Below are positions 36,555 through 44,222 of a DNA stretch of 51,000 bases, one piece after another. This DNA is from Candidatus Parabacteroides intestinigallinarum (GTDB taxonomy: Bacteria > Bacteroidota > Bacteroidia > Bacteroidales > Tannerellaceae): contig DXEN01000015.1 in the NCBI GenBank assembly GCA_019114945.1, positions 1-51,000 on the forward strand. Direction: 5' to 3'. A program made the translations under genes and the position numbers. The stretch's first letter is position 1. The number at the start of each line of letters is the position of its first letter. The notes beneath the pieces are model-generated. The model saw only the letters and a program-made list of their open reading frames with translations. It was not told where the DNA came from and made no database searches.

Positions 36555-37256
36555 TTACTTGCGGAGGAGGTTCGGGAGCAGGTACGTGACCTTGGCGGAA
36601 ATCACCTGGTTGGACGACTTCGGGAACGGGTCGCCCTTCCGGCTGTTGAAGATATCGCCCAGCGCGTAGTAATAGCGCCCCTCCACGAGGAAGGAGCCGA
36701 TGCCCGTGCGGATTTCCAGTCCCGGTCCTCCGCACAAACCCCAGTCGAACCGTTTCTGTACGCCCAGCGAGTGCTGCTCGTCAGGGCGGTTCGGGTTCGG
36801 GTTCTCGCCGTTCAGGTTCGAGTCGGTGCTCTCGCTCAGCATATAGCCGATTTTCGGTCCGAGGTTGAAGATGAAGCGCACCCGTTTATTCCCGAAATAG
36901 ATATGCGTCAGGAAGGGCAGCTCGATGTAGTTGATTGTCCGCTTGTAGGTGTATTGCGGGGCGCTTTCGAACTTCTCCTGCCATCCGTTCTGCGTGTAGT
37001 TGACCTCGGCTTGCAGCCCGAGGTTTCGCTCGGTAATCCAGCGCGCCGTCACGCCGCCGTTGAATCCCATCTTCATCTGTGTCGGCACGCGGGGCGAGAA
37101 ACTTACGCTGGAGAGGCTCACGCCAAACGACGGGCCGAGCGTCAGTTCCTGCCGGAACGTCTTTTTCTGCGCCTGGCAGAGAGTCGCCCCCGCCAAGGCG
37201 GCGATCAGGAATATCGCGCGGACGCTGTTTCTTATCTTTCCCATACCGTTCGTCAT
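36555..37256 (-). CDS. PorT-like outer membrane beta-barrel protein
   Basis: The 233-residue protein has a signal peptide (IFLIAALAGATLCQAQ) and an eight-stranded barrel pattern of the PorT/OMP_b-brl_2 kind, with alternating strands (LGPSFGVSLSSVSF, FNGGVTARWI, NLGLQAEVNYTQNGW, YIELPFLTHIYF, RFIFNLGPKIGYML, FLVEGRYYYALGD). In T9SS organisms PorT is linked to secretion, but this fold is widespread and the specific role is not shown. Its ATG overlaps the stop of the LysM gene (ATGA), so the two form a unit. Confidence 0.85.
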   Translation of the reverse strand: MTNGMGKIRNSVRAIFLIAALAGATLCQAQKKTFRQELTLGPSFGVSLSSVSFSPRVPTQMKMGFNGGVTARWITERNLGLQAEVNYTQNGWQEKFESAPQYTYKRTINYIELPFLTHIYFGNKRVRFIFNLGPKIGYMLSESTDSNLNGENPNPNRPDEQHSLGVQKRFDWGLCGGPGLEIRTGIGSFLVEGRYYYALGDIFNSRKGDPFPKSSNQVISAKVTYLLPNLLRK

Positions 37257-39070
37257 CTTACCTCCGCGCGCGTCACCGTGAAATCGTTCTTGTAGTGCAC
37301 GATGAACAGATTCGTGTTAATGAAACCTCCCCAATTGTTCACCCGGTGGAAGTCGAACCCGGTTTGGATGCTCTTGTAGTGGATCTTGTCGAGATTCTCC
37401 TCGAAATTGGCGCCGTACGCCTTGATCGCGCCGAGGAAGAACATGCCTGTGTCGAATCCGAGAATGCCGTATTTGGGGAACGTGTTGATGAGCGTCTTGC
37501 TGTACCAATGCTTGTACGCCGCGTAGAAACCGTGCACCTCCGGCGAGAGGTTGTCGGCGTAGAAGTTACTATATATATAGGTATCGAGGGCGTAGAAATC
37601 CTCTAAGCAATCGCGGGCGTAGGTCTGCCACTCCGGATAGCCGAAGAGGTTGATTAGGTAAGGCACCGTGTCCGTCTCCGTCTTCAACTCGGAGAGCATC
37701 CGGAGCGGCGTCTTGATTTTGTTGACCGCCTCCAACGAGGCCGAGGTGGGCATCACGACGTTGCGCTTGTCGCGCGTCATGACCGCCTCGATATCTTGCG
37801 CGAAGGTCTCGCCGTTGTAATCGATTTCCCGGAACGGGATGTTCCGTTGCTGCATCTCGGCCTTGAACGCCTTGATGAAATCCGGCTTCTCCTCGTTGTC
37901 CTTCACGCGCACCAAGATGATGTTGTGCTCGGCGAACAGGTCGCATCCGGCCTGCGCCGCCTTGGAATAGAGGTAGGAGTGCGGCGTGTTCACCTGGAAT
38001 ACCAGCGCGTTCGACAGCACGTCGTCGTTTTTCGAGGTGAAGGGGATGACGTATTTGATGCCGTGCTTCTGGGTGAAGTCGGCTATCATCCCGATTTGGT
38101 CGTTCTGCACGGCGCCGATAATCAGGTTGGCGTCCGTCAAGGCTTGCTCTCGCAGGATATCTTTCAGCTTCCGCGTGCCGGTTCCGGTGTCGTAGACGGA
38201 CAGCTCGATATTGGTCCCCATCGTGCGCATACTATCCACGGCGAGCAGCAATCCCTCGTAATACTCCACGAAGCGGGCGGTGGCGGCGGTGCGTGTCGTG
38301 TCGTGCGCCATGAACGGCAGCAGCAACGCCACTTGGATGCGGCGCACGTGCTGGATGTCCTTTGGCGCGGAGAGGAGCGCGTTCACCTCGTGTTCCTCCG
38401 GTTGGCGGACCGCCTCGCGCACGATGGTCTCCTCGCTGGTGACGGGGATTTGGATGACCATCCCGGCCTTTATCCCGTTTTTCAGTTCCGGGTTCAGGCG
38501 TATCAGCTCCACGGTGGAAATGTTGAACTTCCGGCAGATACGGTACATCGTCTCCCGCTTTTGCACCGTGTATTCCATTCGCTTTTGTACGGTCTGTGTC
38601 TCCTTGCCGGGTAAATTCTCTATCCGCGTCGGCGGGATGCGGATGGTCTTCCCGATGGTGAAGGTGGAAGTGGAGAGGCCCGGATTCGCCGCCACGATGT
38701 CCCTGGCAGGCACGTCGTACTTGATAGACAGCGAGTACAGCGTCTCGCGGGGTTGTATCGTGTGATACATATAATTGTCTATCTTGCCGGAGGGCGTGAT
38801 GGCGCTTTCCTTCTGCGGGACGCGCAAGGTGGCCCCCGCCTTGATACCATCCTCGCTTCCGGGGTTGAGGCGATAGATATCCTCCACGCTTACGCCGTAC
38901 ATGGTGGCGATGGCGTAGACGGTCTGCCCGCGCTCGATCGTATGATAAAATATATCATCTCTTTGCTCGTTAGGAGAAAAGACTATTTGTTGTTCGTTCG
39001 TTTGGGAATAGACGGTCGCGCCCGATAGGCAGAAAAAAAGTGCCAGCGCGTATATACAGATCTTGTTCAT
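37253..39070 (-). CDS. Exported LysM x3 plus periplasmic-binding-fold protein
   Basis: The 605-residue protein has a signal peptide (MNKICIYALALFFCLSGATVYS), three LysM repeats (about 42-85, YHTIERGQTVYAIATMYGV; 100-147, YHTIQPRETLYSLSIKYDV; 166-210, YTVQKRETMYRICRKFNI) and a C-terminal type I periplasmic-binding domain (about 245-595; VALLLPFMAH, YYEGLLLAVDSMR, LIIGAVQNDQIGMIADFTQK). This combination, peptidoglycan anchor plus LivJ/LpoA-like fold, is common in Bacteroidetes and resembles lipoprotein activators of wall synthesis. A regulatory rather than transport role is inferred. A TATCTTTG -7-like box is at 39103-39096. Confidence 0.9.
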   Translation of the reverse strand: MNKICIYALALFFCLSGATVYSQTNEQQIVFSPNEQRDDIFYHTIERGQTVYAIATMYGVSVEDIYRLNPGSEDGIKAGATLRVPQKESAITPSGKIDNYMYHTIQPRETLYSLSIKYDVPARDIVAANPGLSTSTFTIGKTIRIPPTRIENLPGKETQTVQKRMEYTVQKRETMYRICRKFNISTVELIRLNPELKNGIKAGMVIQIPVTSEETIVREAVRQPEEHEVNALLSAPKDIQHVRRIQVALLLPFMAHDTTRTAATARFVEYYEGLLLAVDSMRTMGTNIELSVYDTGTGTRKLKDILREQALTDANLIIGAVQNDQIGMIADFTQKHGIKYVIPFTSKNDDVLSNALVFQVNTPHSYLYSKAAQAGCDLFAEHNIILVRVKDNEEKPDFIKAFKAEMQQRNIPFREIDYNGETFAQDIEAVMTRDKRNVVMPTSASLEAVNKIKTPLRMLSELKTETDTVPYLINLFGYPEWQTYARDCLEDFYALDTYIYSNFYADNLSPEVHGFYAAYKHWYSKTLINTFPKYGILGFDTGMFFLGAIKAYGANFEENLDKIHYKSIQTGFDFHRVNNWGGFINTNLFIVHYKNDFTVTRAEVR

Positions 39071-39153
39071 TTGTAGTGTTCGGAATAATTTGCGGCAAAG
39101 ATAGTATATGTCCGTATATTTCCCTAATTTTGGAACGGTTTTAGGAATAATAT

Positions 39154-40497
39154 ATGCTAAAGAAAGATTGGAGAAAGGCCGTTATCTGGCTTGTTTTTAT
39201 GTTCTTCGCCTCGCTCTCGTACGCGCAGTACGTGGTGACGGGCGGCGCCGGCAGCCCGTTGCGGGCGGAGCAGACGACGGGCGACTCGGCGGAACGGATA
39301 GAGGTTTATTTGGTCTATGGGATGGAGAACGTGTCGATAAGCTACACGTCCTCGTCCTCCTCGTCGCATCAATGGTACCGTTACCGCACGAAGCGCTTGG
39401 AGGCGGAGGCGGTGCCCTGCGTCCAGAGCGGGACGACCTCCACGATCCGCGACGTGGAGGCCGGTTGCGGCTATTTCGTGGAGGAAGGTGCCGTGTCGCG
39501 CTATGTCTGGATTATCGATTACAGCCGCTATCTGCCGTCCATCTCGGGCCTGGGCATCTCCGACACGAGCGACCCGTGTAGCGGGTTGGTCCTGACGGGC
39601 GCGGGCACGCTGGAGCCCATCTATTATTACTGGCCCAATACGGGCACCCGCCGCGAGCTGCCCCGCCAGTTCGACGTGACCTACCAGACGCTTACCTATA
39701 ATTCGGAAGAAATGACGTACGAGCCGGGCGAGGAGACCGCCGTGATCGAGGGTGACCTGTTCGGCACGTCCATCCCGGCGCCCTTGTGCGATACGGAGAT
39801 TCGCGTGAGCGGCGACGCTTTCGCCCGGCATTTCGGGCACGAGGGCACTTGGATTATCGACCAATACCAGGCGGCCGCCGTGGACGCGCATATCGACACG
39901 CTCTTGATCGAGCAGGAGGCGCCCAATATGAACACGTCGAAAACGGGCTATTGCGCCCCGGCTACGGTGCAATTCTACGCGGTGGCGAATGTGCCGACCG
40001 CCGCCCTTTTCAACTGGGTCATCTATCCGGAGGGCGAGGAGGACAATCCGGTGGTTCGCTTCTCGGGCGAGGAGATCGATTATACGTTCAACCAAGCGGG
40101 CGCGTTTATCGTGAAGCTGGAGGTGAGCGACCAGACCACGACTTGCCGGGTGGAGGACGAGGTGCGAATCGAGATATCCGAGTCGTACCTGATGATTCCG
40201 AACGCTTTCTCGCCCGGTACGACTCCGGGCGTGAACGACGAGTTCCGGGTGGCGTATAAGTCGTTGGTGAGTTTCAAGGCGTGGATCTTCAACCGCTGGG
40301 GCACGCAAATCTATCATTGGACCGATCCCGCCCAGGGTTGGGACGGCAAGAAAGGCGGCAAATACGTGCAGCCCGGTGTATATTTTTACGTGATAGAGGC
40401 CGAGGGCTCCGATGGCATCAAGTATAAGCGGCAGGGCGATATCAATATCCTTCGGCCGAAAACCATTCAGGAAGAGTATGAGAATGTCCAGGAATAA
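39154..40497 (+). CDS. Exported protein with gliding-motility-associated C-terminal (CHU_C) domain
   Basis: The 447-residue protein has a signal peptide (AVIWLVFMFFASLSYAQ), a novel-looking N-terminal part, a PKD-like region (about 265-345, APATVQFYAVANVPTAALFNW, AFIVKLEVSDQT), and a C-terminal CHU_C domain (IPNAFSPGTTPGVNDEFRV, IFNRWGTQIYHW, WDGKKGGKYVQPGVYFYVIE). CHU_C domains are typical of type IX secretion substrates or adhesins in Bacteroidetes. Surface location is therefore likely. A TAATTTTG box at 39125-39132 may be the promoter. The next gene overlaps its end. Confidence 0.88.
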   Translation: MLKKDWRKAVIWLVFMFFASLSYAQYVVTGGAGSPLRAEQTTGDSAERIEVYLVYGMENVSISYTSSSSSSHQWYRYRTKRLEAEAVPCVQSGTTSTIRDVEAGCGYFVEEGAVSRYVWIIDYSRYLPSISGLGISDTSDPCSGLVLTGAGTLEPIYYYWPNTGTRRELPRQFDVTYQTLTYNSEEMTYEPGEETAVIEGDLFGTSIPAPLCDTEIRVSGDAFARHFGHEGTWIIDQYQAAAVDAHIDTLLIEQEAPNMNTSKTGYCAPATVQFYAVANVPTAALFNWVIYPEGEEDNPVVRFSGEEIDYTFNQAGAFIVKLEVSDQTTTCRVEDEVRIEISESYLMIPNAFSPGTTPGVNDEFRVAYKSLVSFKAWIFNRWGTQIYHWTDPAQGWDGKKGGKYVQPGVYFYVIEAEGSDGIKYKRQGDINILRPKTIQEEYENVQE

Positions 40498-41455
40498 TCT
40501 GATTAGTTTTCTATGCGGAGGCATCGTTTGCCTGACGGCGTGCATCTCGTTGGGCTCGGACGACGCGGGGAAGGTGCGCGAGGACCGGCCGGTCGTCTCC
40601 TCGATGACGGTATCGCCCGAGGTGCCGTCGGCGGTTCCCTTTTGCGGGAAACTGATCGACATCACCCGTTATAATATGCGGGAGGCGTACGACCGCGAGT
40701 TGAGCAGCTTCACTTATTTCCACTCGACTACCTTATTGTTGTTCAAGCGGGCGAACCGTTATTTCCCGATTATCGAGCCGATATTGAAGGAGAACGGCAT
40801 CCCGGACGATTTCAAGTATCTGGCGGTGATCGAGAGTAGCCTGAATCCGCGCGCCACCTCATCGGCCCGGGCGGTCGGGCTGTGGCAATTCATGCAAACG
40901 ACGGCGCGGGAATATGGGTTGACGATTACGCCCACGGTGGACGAGCGTTGCCATGTGGAGAAATCCACGCGGGCGGCTTGCCGCTATTTGAGGACCGCTT
41001 ACGAGAAATATGGCGATTGGGCGGCGGTGGCCGCCTCTTATAATGGCGGGATGGGACGTATCTCCGGCGAGTTGCGCAAGCAGGACGAGGAAAGCCTCTT
41101 CGACTTGTGGCTGGTGGAGGAGACGACCCGCTACGTGTACCGCGTCATGGCGATCAAGCAGATTTTCGAGCATCCCGCCAAGTATGGTTTTATCATCCGG
41201 GCCCGCGACTTGTACAAGCCGATTCCGACCAAGGATGTGAAAGTGAGCCGGGACATCCCGGACTTGGCGGCGTTCGCCAAGGAGCAGGGCATCACGTATG
41301 CCGACTTGAGGCGTTTCAATCCCTGGCTTCGGGACCGTAAGTTGCTGACCGGCGGCAAGACGTATATCCTCGCCATTCCCTTGGCGAGCGACCTGTATTA
41401 TAAGACGCCCAACACGCGGGTGCACGATCCGGCCTGGGTCGTCTCGGAGAATTGA
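40484..41455 (+). CDS. MltD-like lytic transglycosylase lipoprotein
   Basis: The ATG at 40484 is preferred (AGGAAGAG 7 nt upstream; a second ATG at 40478 is too near to it); 323 residues. A lipobox (LTAC) near residue 20 predicts an outer-membrane or inner-membrane lipoprotein. The GH23 domain holds the catalytic Glu in YLAVIESSLNPRATSSARAVGLWQFM and AAVAASYNGGMGRIS. The C-terminal part (LAAFAKEQGITYADLRRFNPWLRDRKLLTGGKTYILAIP) resembles a LysM. It cleaves glycan strands of peptidoglycan to 1,6-anhydro ends. The start overlaps the CHU_C protein end by 14 bp, so the two are cotranscribed. Confidence 0.92.
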   Translation: MSRNNLISFLCGGIVCLTACISLGSDDAGKVREDRPVVSSMTVSPEVPSAVPFCGKLIDITRYNMREAYDRELSSFTYFHSTTLLLFKRANRYFPIIEPILKENGIPDDFKYLAVIESSLNPRATSSARAVGLWQFMQTTAREYGLTITPTVDERCHVEKSTRAACRYLRTAYEKYGDWAAVAASYNGGMGRISGELRKQDEESLFDLWLVEETTRYVYRVMAIKQIFEHPAKYGFIIRARDLYKPIPTKDVKVSRDIPDLAAFAKEQGITYADLRRFNPWLRDRKLLTGGKTYILAIPLASDLYYKTPNTRVHDPAWVVSEN

Positions 41456-41510
41456 TGGAGGGGAAAGCCTCACCGGACTTTTCGGGAAAAAGGGCGCGGC
41501 CTTTCTTGCT

Positions 41511-41813
41511 CTAAATGAATACTGGAGAGAACTCTATCCGAAGGGCACGGGCAATCCGGAGGAAACTTGACAGCTGGATGTCCGTTTCGCCTTTCTCGAC
41601 ACGGGAGATATAACTTCTTGCCGTTCCCACTTTTTCGGCGAGTTCGTTCTGCGTCATCTTTAATTCCTTTCGCCTGTCGCGGAGTATTACTCCATAATAG
41701 TAAGCACAAGCCTTCTCGTCAAATTCGCGACGGCTTTCGGTGCCCGGCGCACCGTATTTCTCGGTTAGTATGGTTTCCGAGTCTATCAGTTTGCTTTCGT
41801 CAATCTTCTTCAT
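41511..41813 (-). CDS. XRE-family HTH protein (HigA-like antitoxin, orphan)
   Basis: The 100-residue protein has a flexible N-terminus and a C-terminal helix-turn-helix (ILRDRRKELKMTQNELAEKVGTARSYISRVEKGETDIQLSSFLRIARAL) as in HigA-type antitoxins of HigBA modules. Usually a HigB toxin gene lies immediately upstream; here the upstream neighbour on the same strand is a GNAT gene 31 bp away and no HigB-like frame is seen. It may be a solitary regulator or the remains of a module. Confidence 0.85.
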   Translation of the reverse strand: MKKIDESKLIDSETILTEKYGAPGTESRREFDEKACAYYYGVILRDRRKELKMTQNELAEKVGTARSYISRVEKGETDIQLSSFLRIARALRIEFSPVFI

Positions 41814-41844
41814 AATTCAAATCTTCTAATATTTTTTCGGCAAA

Positions 41845-42348
41845 TCAATTATCCACCCTCATCTCCATGATATAATCGTTCATGTAATAGCCGTTGCCGA
41901 TCGGATAATCGCGGGTGTCTTTCTTGCGCAGTCCCATGTGCTCGTAGAAGCCGACGGCCGGGTTCTGCCGGTTGACGTAAAGCTCCACCGTGAAAGGGCC
42001 GGGATGGATCCGCCGCAGGTATTCGACGCCTTGCTCGATGATAAAGCGCCCGATGCCCGTGCCGTGCGCCTCCGGCACCGAGTAAATCTTCTGGAAATTG
42101 TACGTGTCCTCGCCCGTCTTCTCCACCGATAAATAACCGGCGGGCGTGTTGTCGGCCGATATGATGAAGAACTGGTGGTGCCATTCTTCCATCTGCTTCC
42201 GGATATTCTCCGGGGCGTACATCATGTCGAACATATAATCCAGCTGCTCTTTCGAGAGGATTGTTTCGTATGTGTTCTCCCACACGCGCGACGCGAGCTC
42301 GTGGATAAGGAAACGGTCGTCGACCGTAGCTTTTCTGATCGTAAACAT
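41845..42348 (-). CDS. GNAT family N-acetyltransferase
   Basis: The ATG at 42348 gives 167 residues (MFTIRKATVDDRFLIHELA); a longer frame upstream only reads through the repeat array. The GNAT fold is clear: FFIISADNTPAGYLSVEK, then KIYSVPEAHGTGIGRFIIEQGVEYL (acetyl-CoA-binding V/I-x-x-x-x-R/H-G-x-G-I/A loop), and FTVELYVNRQNPAVGFYEHMGLRK. Substrate is unknown; similar proteins acetylate small amines or toxins, and a GNAT beside a HigA-like HTH can also form a toxin-antitoxin pair (GNAT-HTH type), though that family usually has a different HTH. Confidence 0.9.
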   Translation of the reverse strand: MFTIRKATVDDRFLIHELASRVWENTYETILSKEQLDYMFDMMYAPENIRKQMEEWHHQFFIISADNTPAGYLSVEKTGEDTYNFQKIYSVPEAHGTGIGRFIIEQGVEYLRRIHPGPFTVELYVNRQNPAVGFYEHMGLRKKDTRDYPIGNGYYMNDYIMEMRVDN

Positions 42349-42413
42349 ATTATTTGAATTTTGTGTACGCGAAAGTACGAATTTTTCGGTCGGCGAAAGG
42401 CCCGGATTCGGTC

Positions 42414-42500
42414 CGAAGGAAAATTTATTTTCTCTCGGAAGGAATTTAATTTTCTCTCGGAGGAAAATTTGATTTCCCTCGGAGGAAATTCTCATCGCTT
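42414..42500. repeat. Tandem 22-bp dyad array upstream of the GNAT gene
   Basis: Four units start at 42414, 42436, 42458 and 42480, exactly 22 bp apart, each CGGARGGAAAATTT-like followed by a TTTCTCT or TTTCCCT half. Dyads: GAAAATTTATTTTC and GGAAAATTTGATTTCC. The array lies in the 401-bp gap between the GNAT gene and the V-ATPase operon; the remainder of the gap holds the ATPase promoter region. Confidence 0.85.
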
Positions 42501-42650
42501 TCTTCGGGCCGGTTCATCGGTCTCATAGGAAGGAATGGCGAAAGGGGAGGCGCGTTTTGCCCGGATTCGGGCCATCGTTTTTCGGGGAGAATGGGGGATG
42601 AAATAAAAAAATATCGCCTCGCGGAAGTTTTTTAATAATATTTACAGCCA

Positions 42651-42684
42651 TTTGTGTGCTAATCCATAATAATTAATAACTTTG
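42651..42684 (+). promoter_or_regulatory. Likely promoter of the V/A-ATPase operon
   Basis: TTTG (42651-42654) and TAACTTTG (42677-42684) are separated by 22 nt, slightly longer than the usual 19-21. The predicted start is near 42691, giving a leader of about 60 nt before subunit E. Confidence 0.55.
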
Positions 42685-42749
42685 TGAGCGTTTACTACTG
42701 AGAAACACGATTCAGGCTGGAAAACACAATTATAAAATATAAATAGGCA

Positions 42750-43340
42750 ATGGATACAAAGATTCAGGAACTGACGGACAAGATCTACCAGGAAGGGGTA
42801 GAGAGGGGGAACGAGGAAGCCGGGCGTATTATCGCCGAGGCGAACGAACGGAAGGATACCATGATAAAGGAGGCGGAAGCGGAAGCGAAACGCATCGTGG
42901 CCGCCGCGGAGAAACAGGCCGCCGAGCTAAAGAAGAACACGGAGGCCGAATTGAGGTTGTTCGCCGCTCAATCGGTCGAGGCGTTGAAGAGCGAGATCAC
43001 GAACCTGATTACGGGAGAGATAGCGCGCTCGAACGTGAAAGCCGCCACGAGCGATCCCGCGTATATGCGGAAAGTGATATTGGAGTTGGTGAAGAGCTGG
43101 CCCAAGAATGAGTTCCTGACGATCCAGACCTCCGATGCCGACGGGCTCGGCGAGTATTTCAAGGCGAACGTGAAAGACCTGTTGAACAAGGGGTATAAGA
43201 TCGAGAAGGTAAGCGGCAAGCAAGCCGCGTTCTCCATCATCCCGGCGGATGGCTCGTATAAAGTCACTTTCGGCGAGGAGGAATTTATCGAGTTTTTCAA
43301 GGAGTTCCTGCGCCCTCAGTTGGTAGAAATGCTGTTCTGA
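42750..43340 (+). CDS. atpE: V/A-type ATP synthase subunit E
   Basis: Subunit E forms part of the peripheral stalk that ties the catalytic head to the membrane stator. The 196-residue protein has a long N-terminal charged helix rich in Glu, Ala and Lys (about 1-90, EEAGRIIAEANERKDTMIKEAEAEAKRIVAAAEKQAAEL), a coiled coil as expected, and a globular C-terminal domain (GYKIEKVSGKQAAFSII, EEEFIEFFKEFLRPQLVEMLF). First gene of the ATPase operon, 1 bp before the DUF2764 gene. Confidence 0.9.
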   Translation: MDTKIQELTDKIYQEGVERGNEEAGRIIAEANERKDTMIKEAEAEAKRIVAAAEKQAAELKKNTEAELRLFAAQSVEALKSEITNLITGEIARSNVKAATSDPAYMRKVILELVKSWPKNEFLTIQTSDADGLGEYFKANVKDLLNKGYKIEKVSGKQAAFSIIPADGSYKVTFGEEEFIEFFKEFLRPQLVEMLF

Positions 43341-43341
43341 T

Positions 43342-44220
43342 ATGAGCAAGTATTATTACTTAATAGCAGGGCTTCCCAATATAGCGTTGGACGATAGCAA
43401 GCTGGCCTATTCGGTGGGTGATTTCCGCGAGGAGGTGGAGTCGATGCTGTCCGCTGGCGACAAGAAGCTGGTCGACTTGTTTTATCTGAAATACGATAAC
43501 GCGAACGCCGTGGCTTTTGTCGAGGGATCGGAGAAGGAGCCGGATCCGCGGGGACGAGTGACGCGCGAGGAGCTCGATGCGTTGTACAGGGCACTGCGGA
43601 ACGAGGAGAAGATTCCCAAGAACGCCCATATCCCGCCTTATCTCGTGGAGTTCTTCCAGGCTTATCTCGCGGAGGAGATGAGAGACGACAAGAGCGAGCG
43701 GCCCTATATATCGTGGGAGGATCGCCTGTCCGCGCTTTATTACGAATATGCCATGAGATGCAAGAACGCGTTCGTCGCCGGGTGGTTCGAGTTGAACCTG
43801 AATATAAATAATGTGCTCACGGCGATCACGTGCCGCGCCTATGGCCTTGATAAGGCCGATTATATCGTGGGGCGCAACGAGGTGGCCGAGTGTGTACGCG
43901 CGTCGAACGCCCGCGATTTCGGCTTGGGCGATTCGCTGGAGTATCTTCCCGAGTTGCAACGCCTGTCCGAGGAGACCGATCTCATCGCGCGGGAGAAGCG
44001 GATCGACCTCTTGAAATGGCGGTGGCTCGATGACAACACTTTCTTTAAGACATTCGATATTGAGAGCGTTTTCGCTTATTTGCTGAAGCTGGAGATGATC
44101 GAGCGCTGGGTGGGCCTGGATAAGGCGAAGGGCGAGCGGACGTTCCGCGAGCTGGTAGGCGCCATGAAGAAAGGTAGTGAGAACACGTTGGAGGAATTTA
44201 AAAGAAACAATATAAAATAA
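43342..44220 (+). CDS. DUF2764 protein of V/A-ATPase operon (likely subunit C equivalent)
   Basis: The 292-residue protein (MSKYYYLIAGLPNIALDDSKLAY) matches the DUF2764 family found only in Bacteroidetes/Spirochaete-type V/A-ATPase operons, always after subunit E. The helical protein with Trp/Tyr patches (YISWEDRLSALYYEYAMRCKNAFVAGWFELNLNINNVLTAITCR) resembles subunit C in the placement and all-helix nature. The gene order E-DUF2764-A-B-D-I-K lacks annotated C and F, so a role as the C (central stalk cap) subunit is a reasonable inference but not shown. Confidence 0.88.
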   Translation: MSKYYYLIAGLPNIALDDSKLAYSVGDFREEVESMLSAGDKKLVDLFYLKYDNANAVAFVEGSEKEPDPRGRVTREELDALYRALRNEEKIPKNAHIPPYLVEFFQAYLAEEMRDDKSERPYISWEDRLSALYYEYAMRCKNAFVAGWFELNLNINNVLTAITCRAYGLDKADYIVGRNEVAECVRASNARDFGLGDSLEYLPELQRLSEETDLIAREKRIDLLKWRWLDDNTFFKTFDIESVFAYLLKLEMIERWVGLDKAKGERTFRELVGAMKKGSENTLEEFKRNNIK

Positions 44221-44222
44221 TT

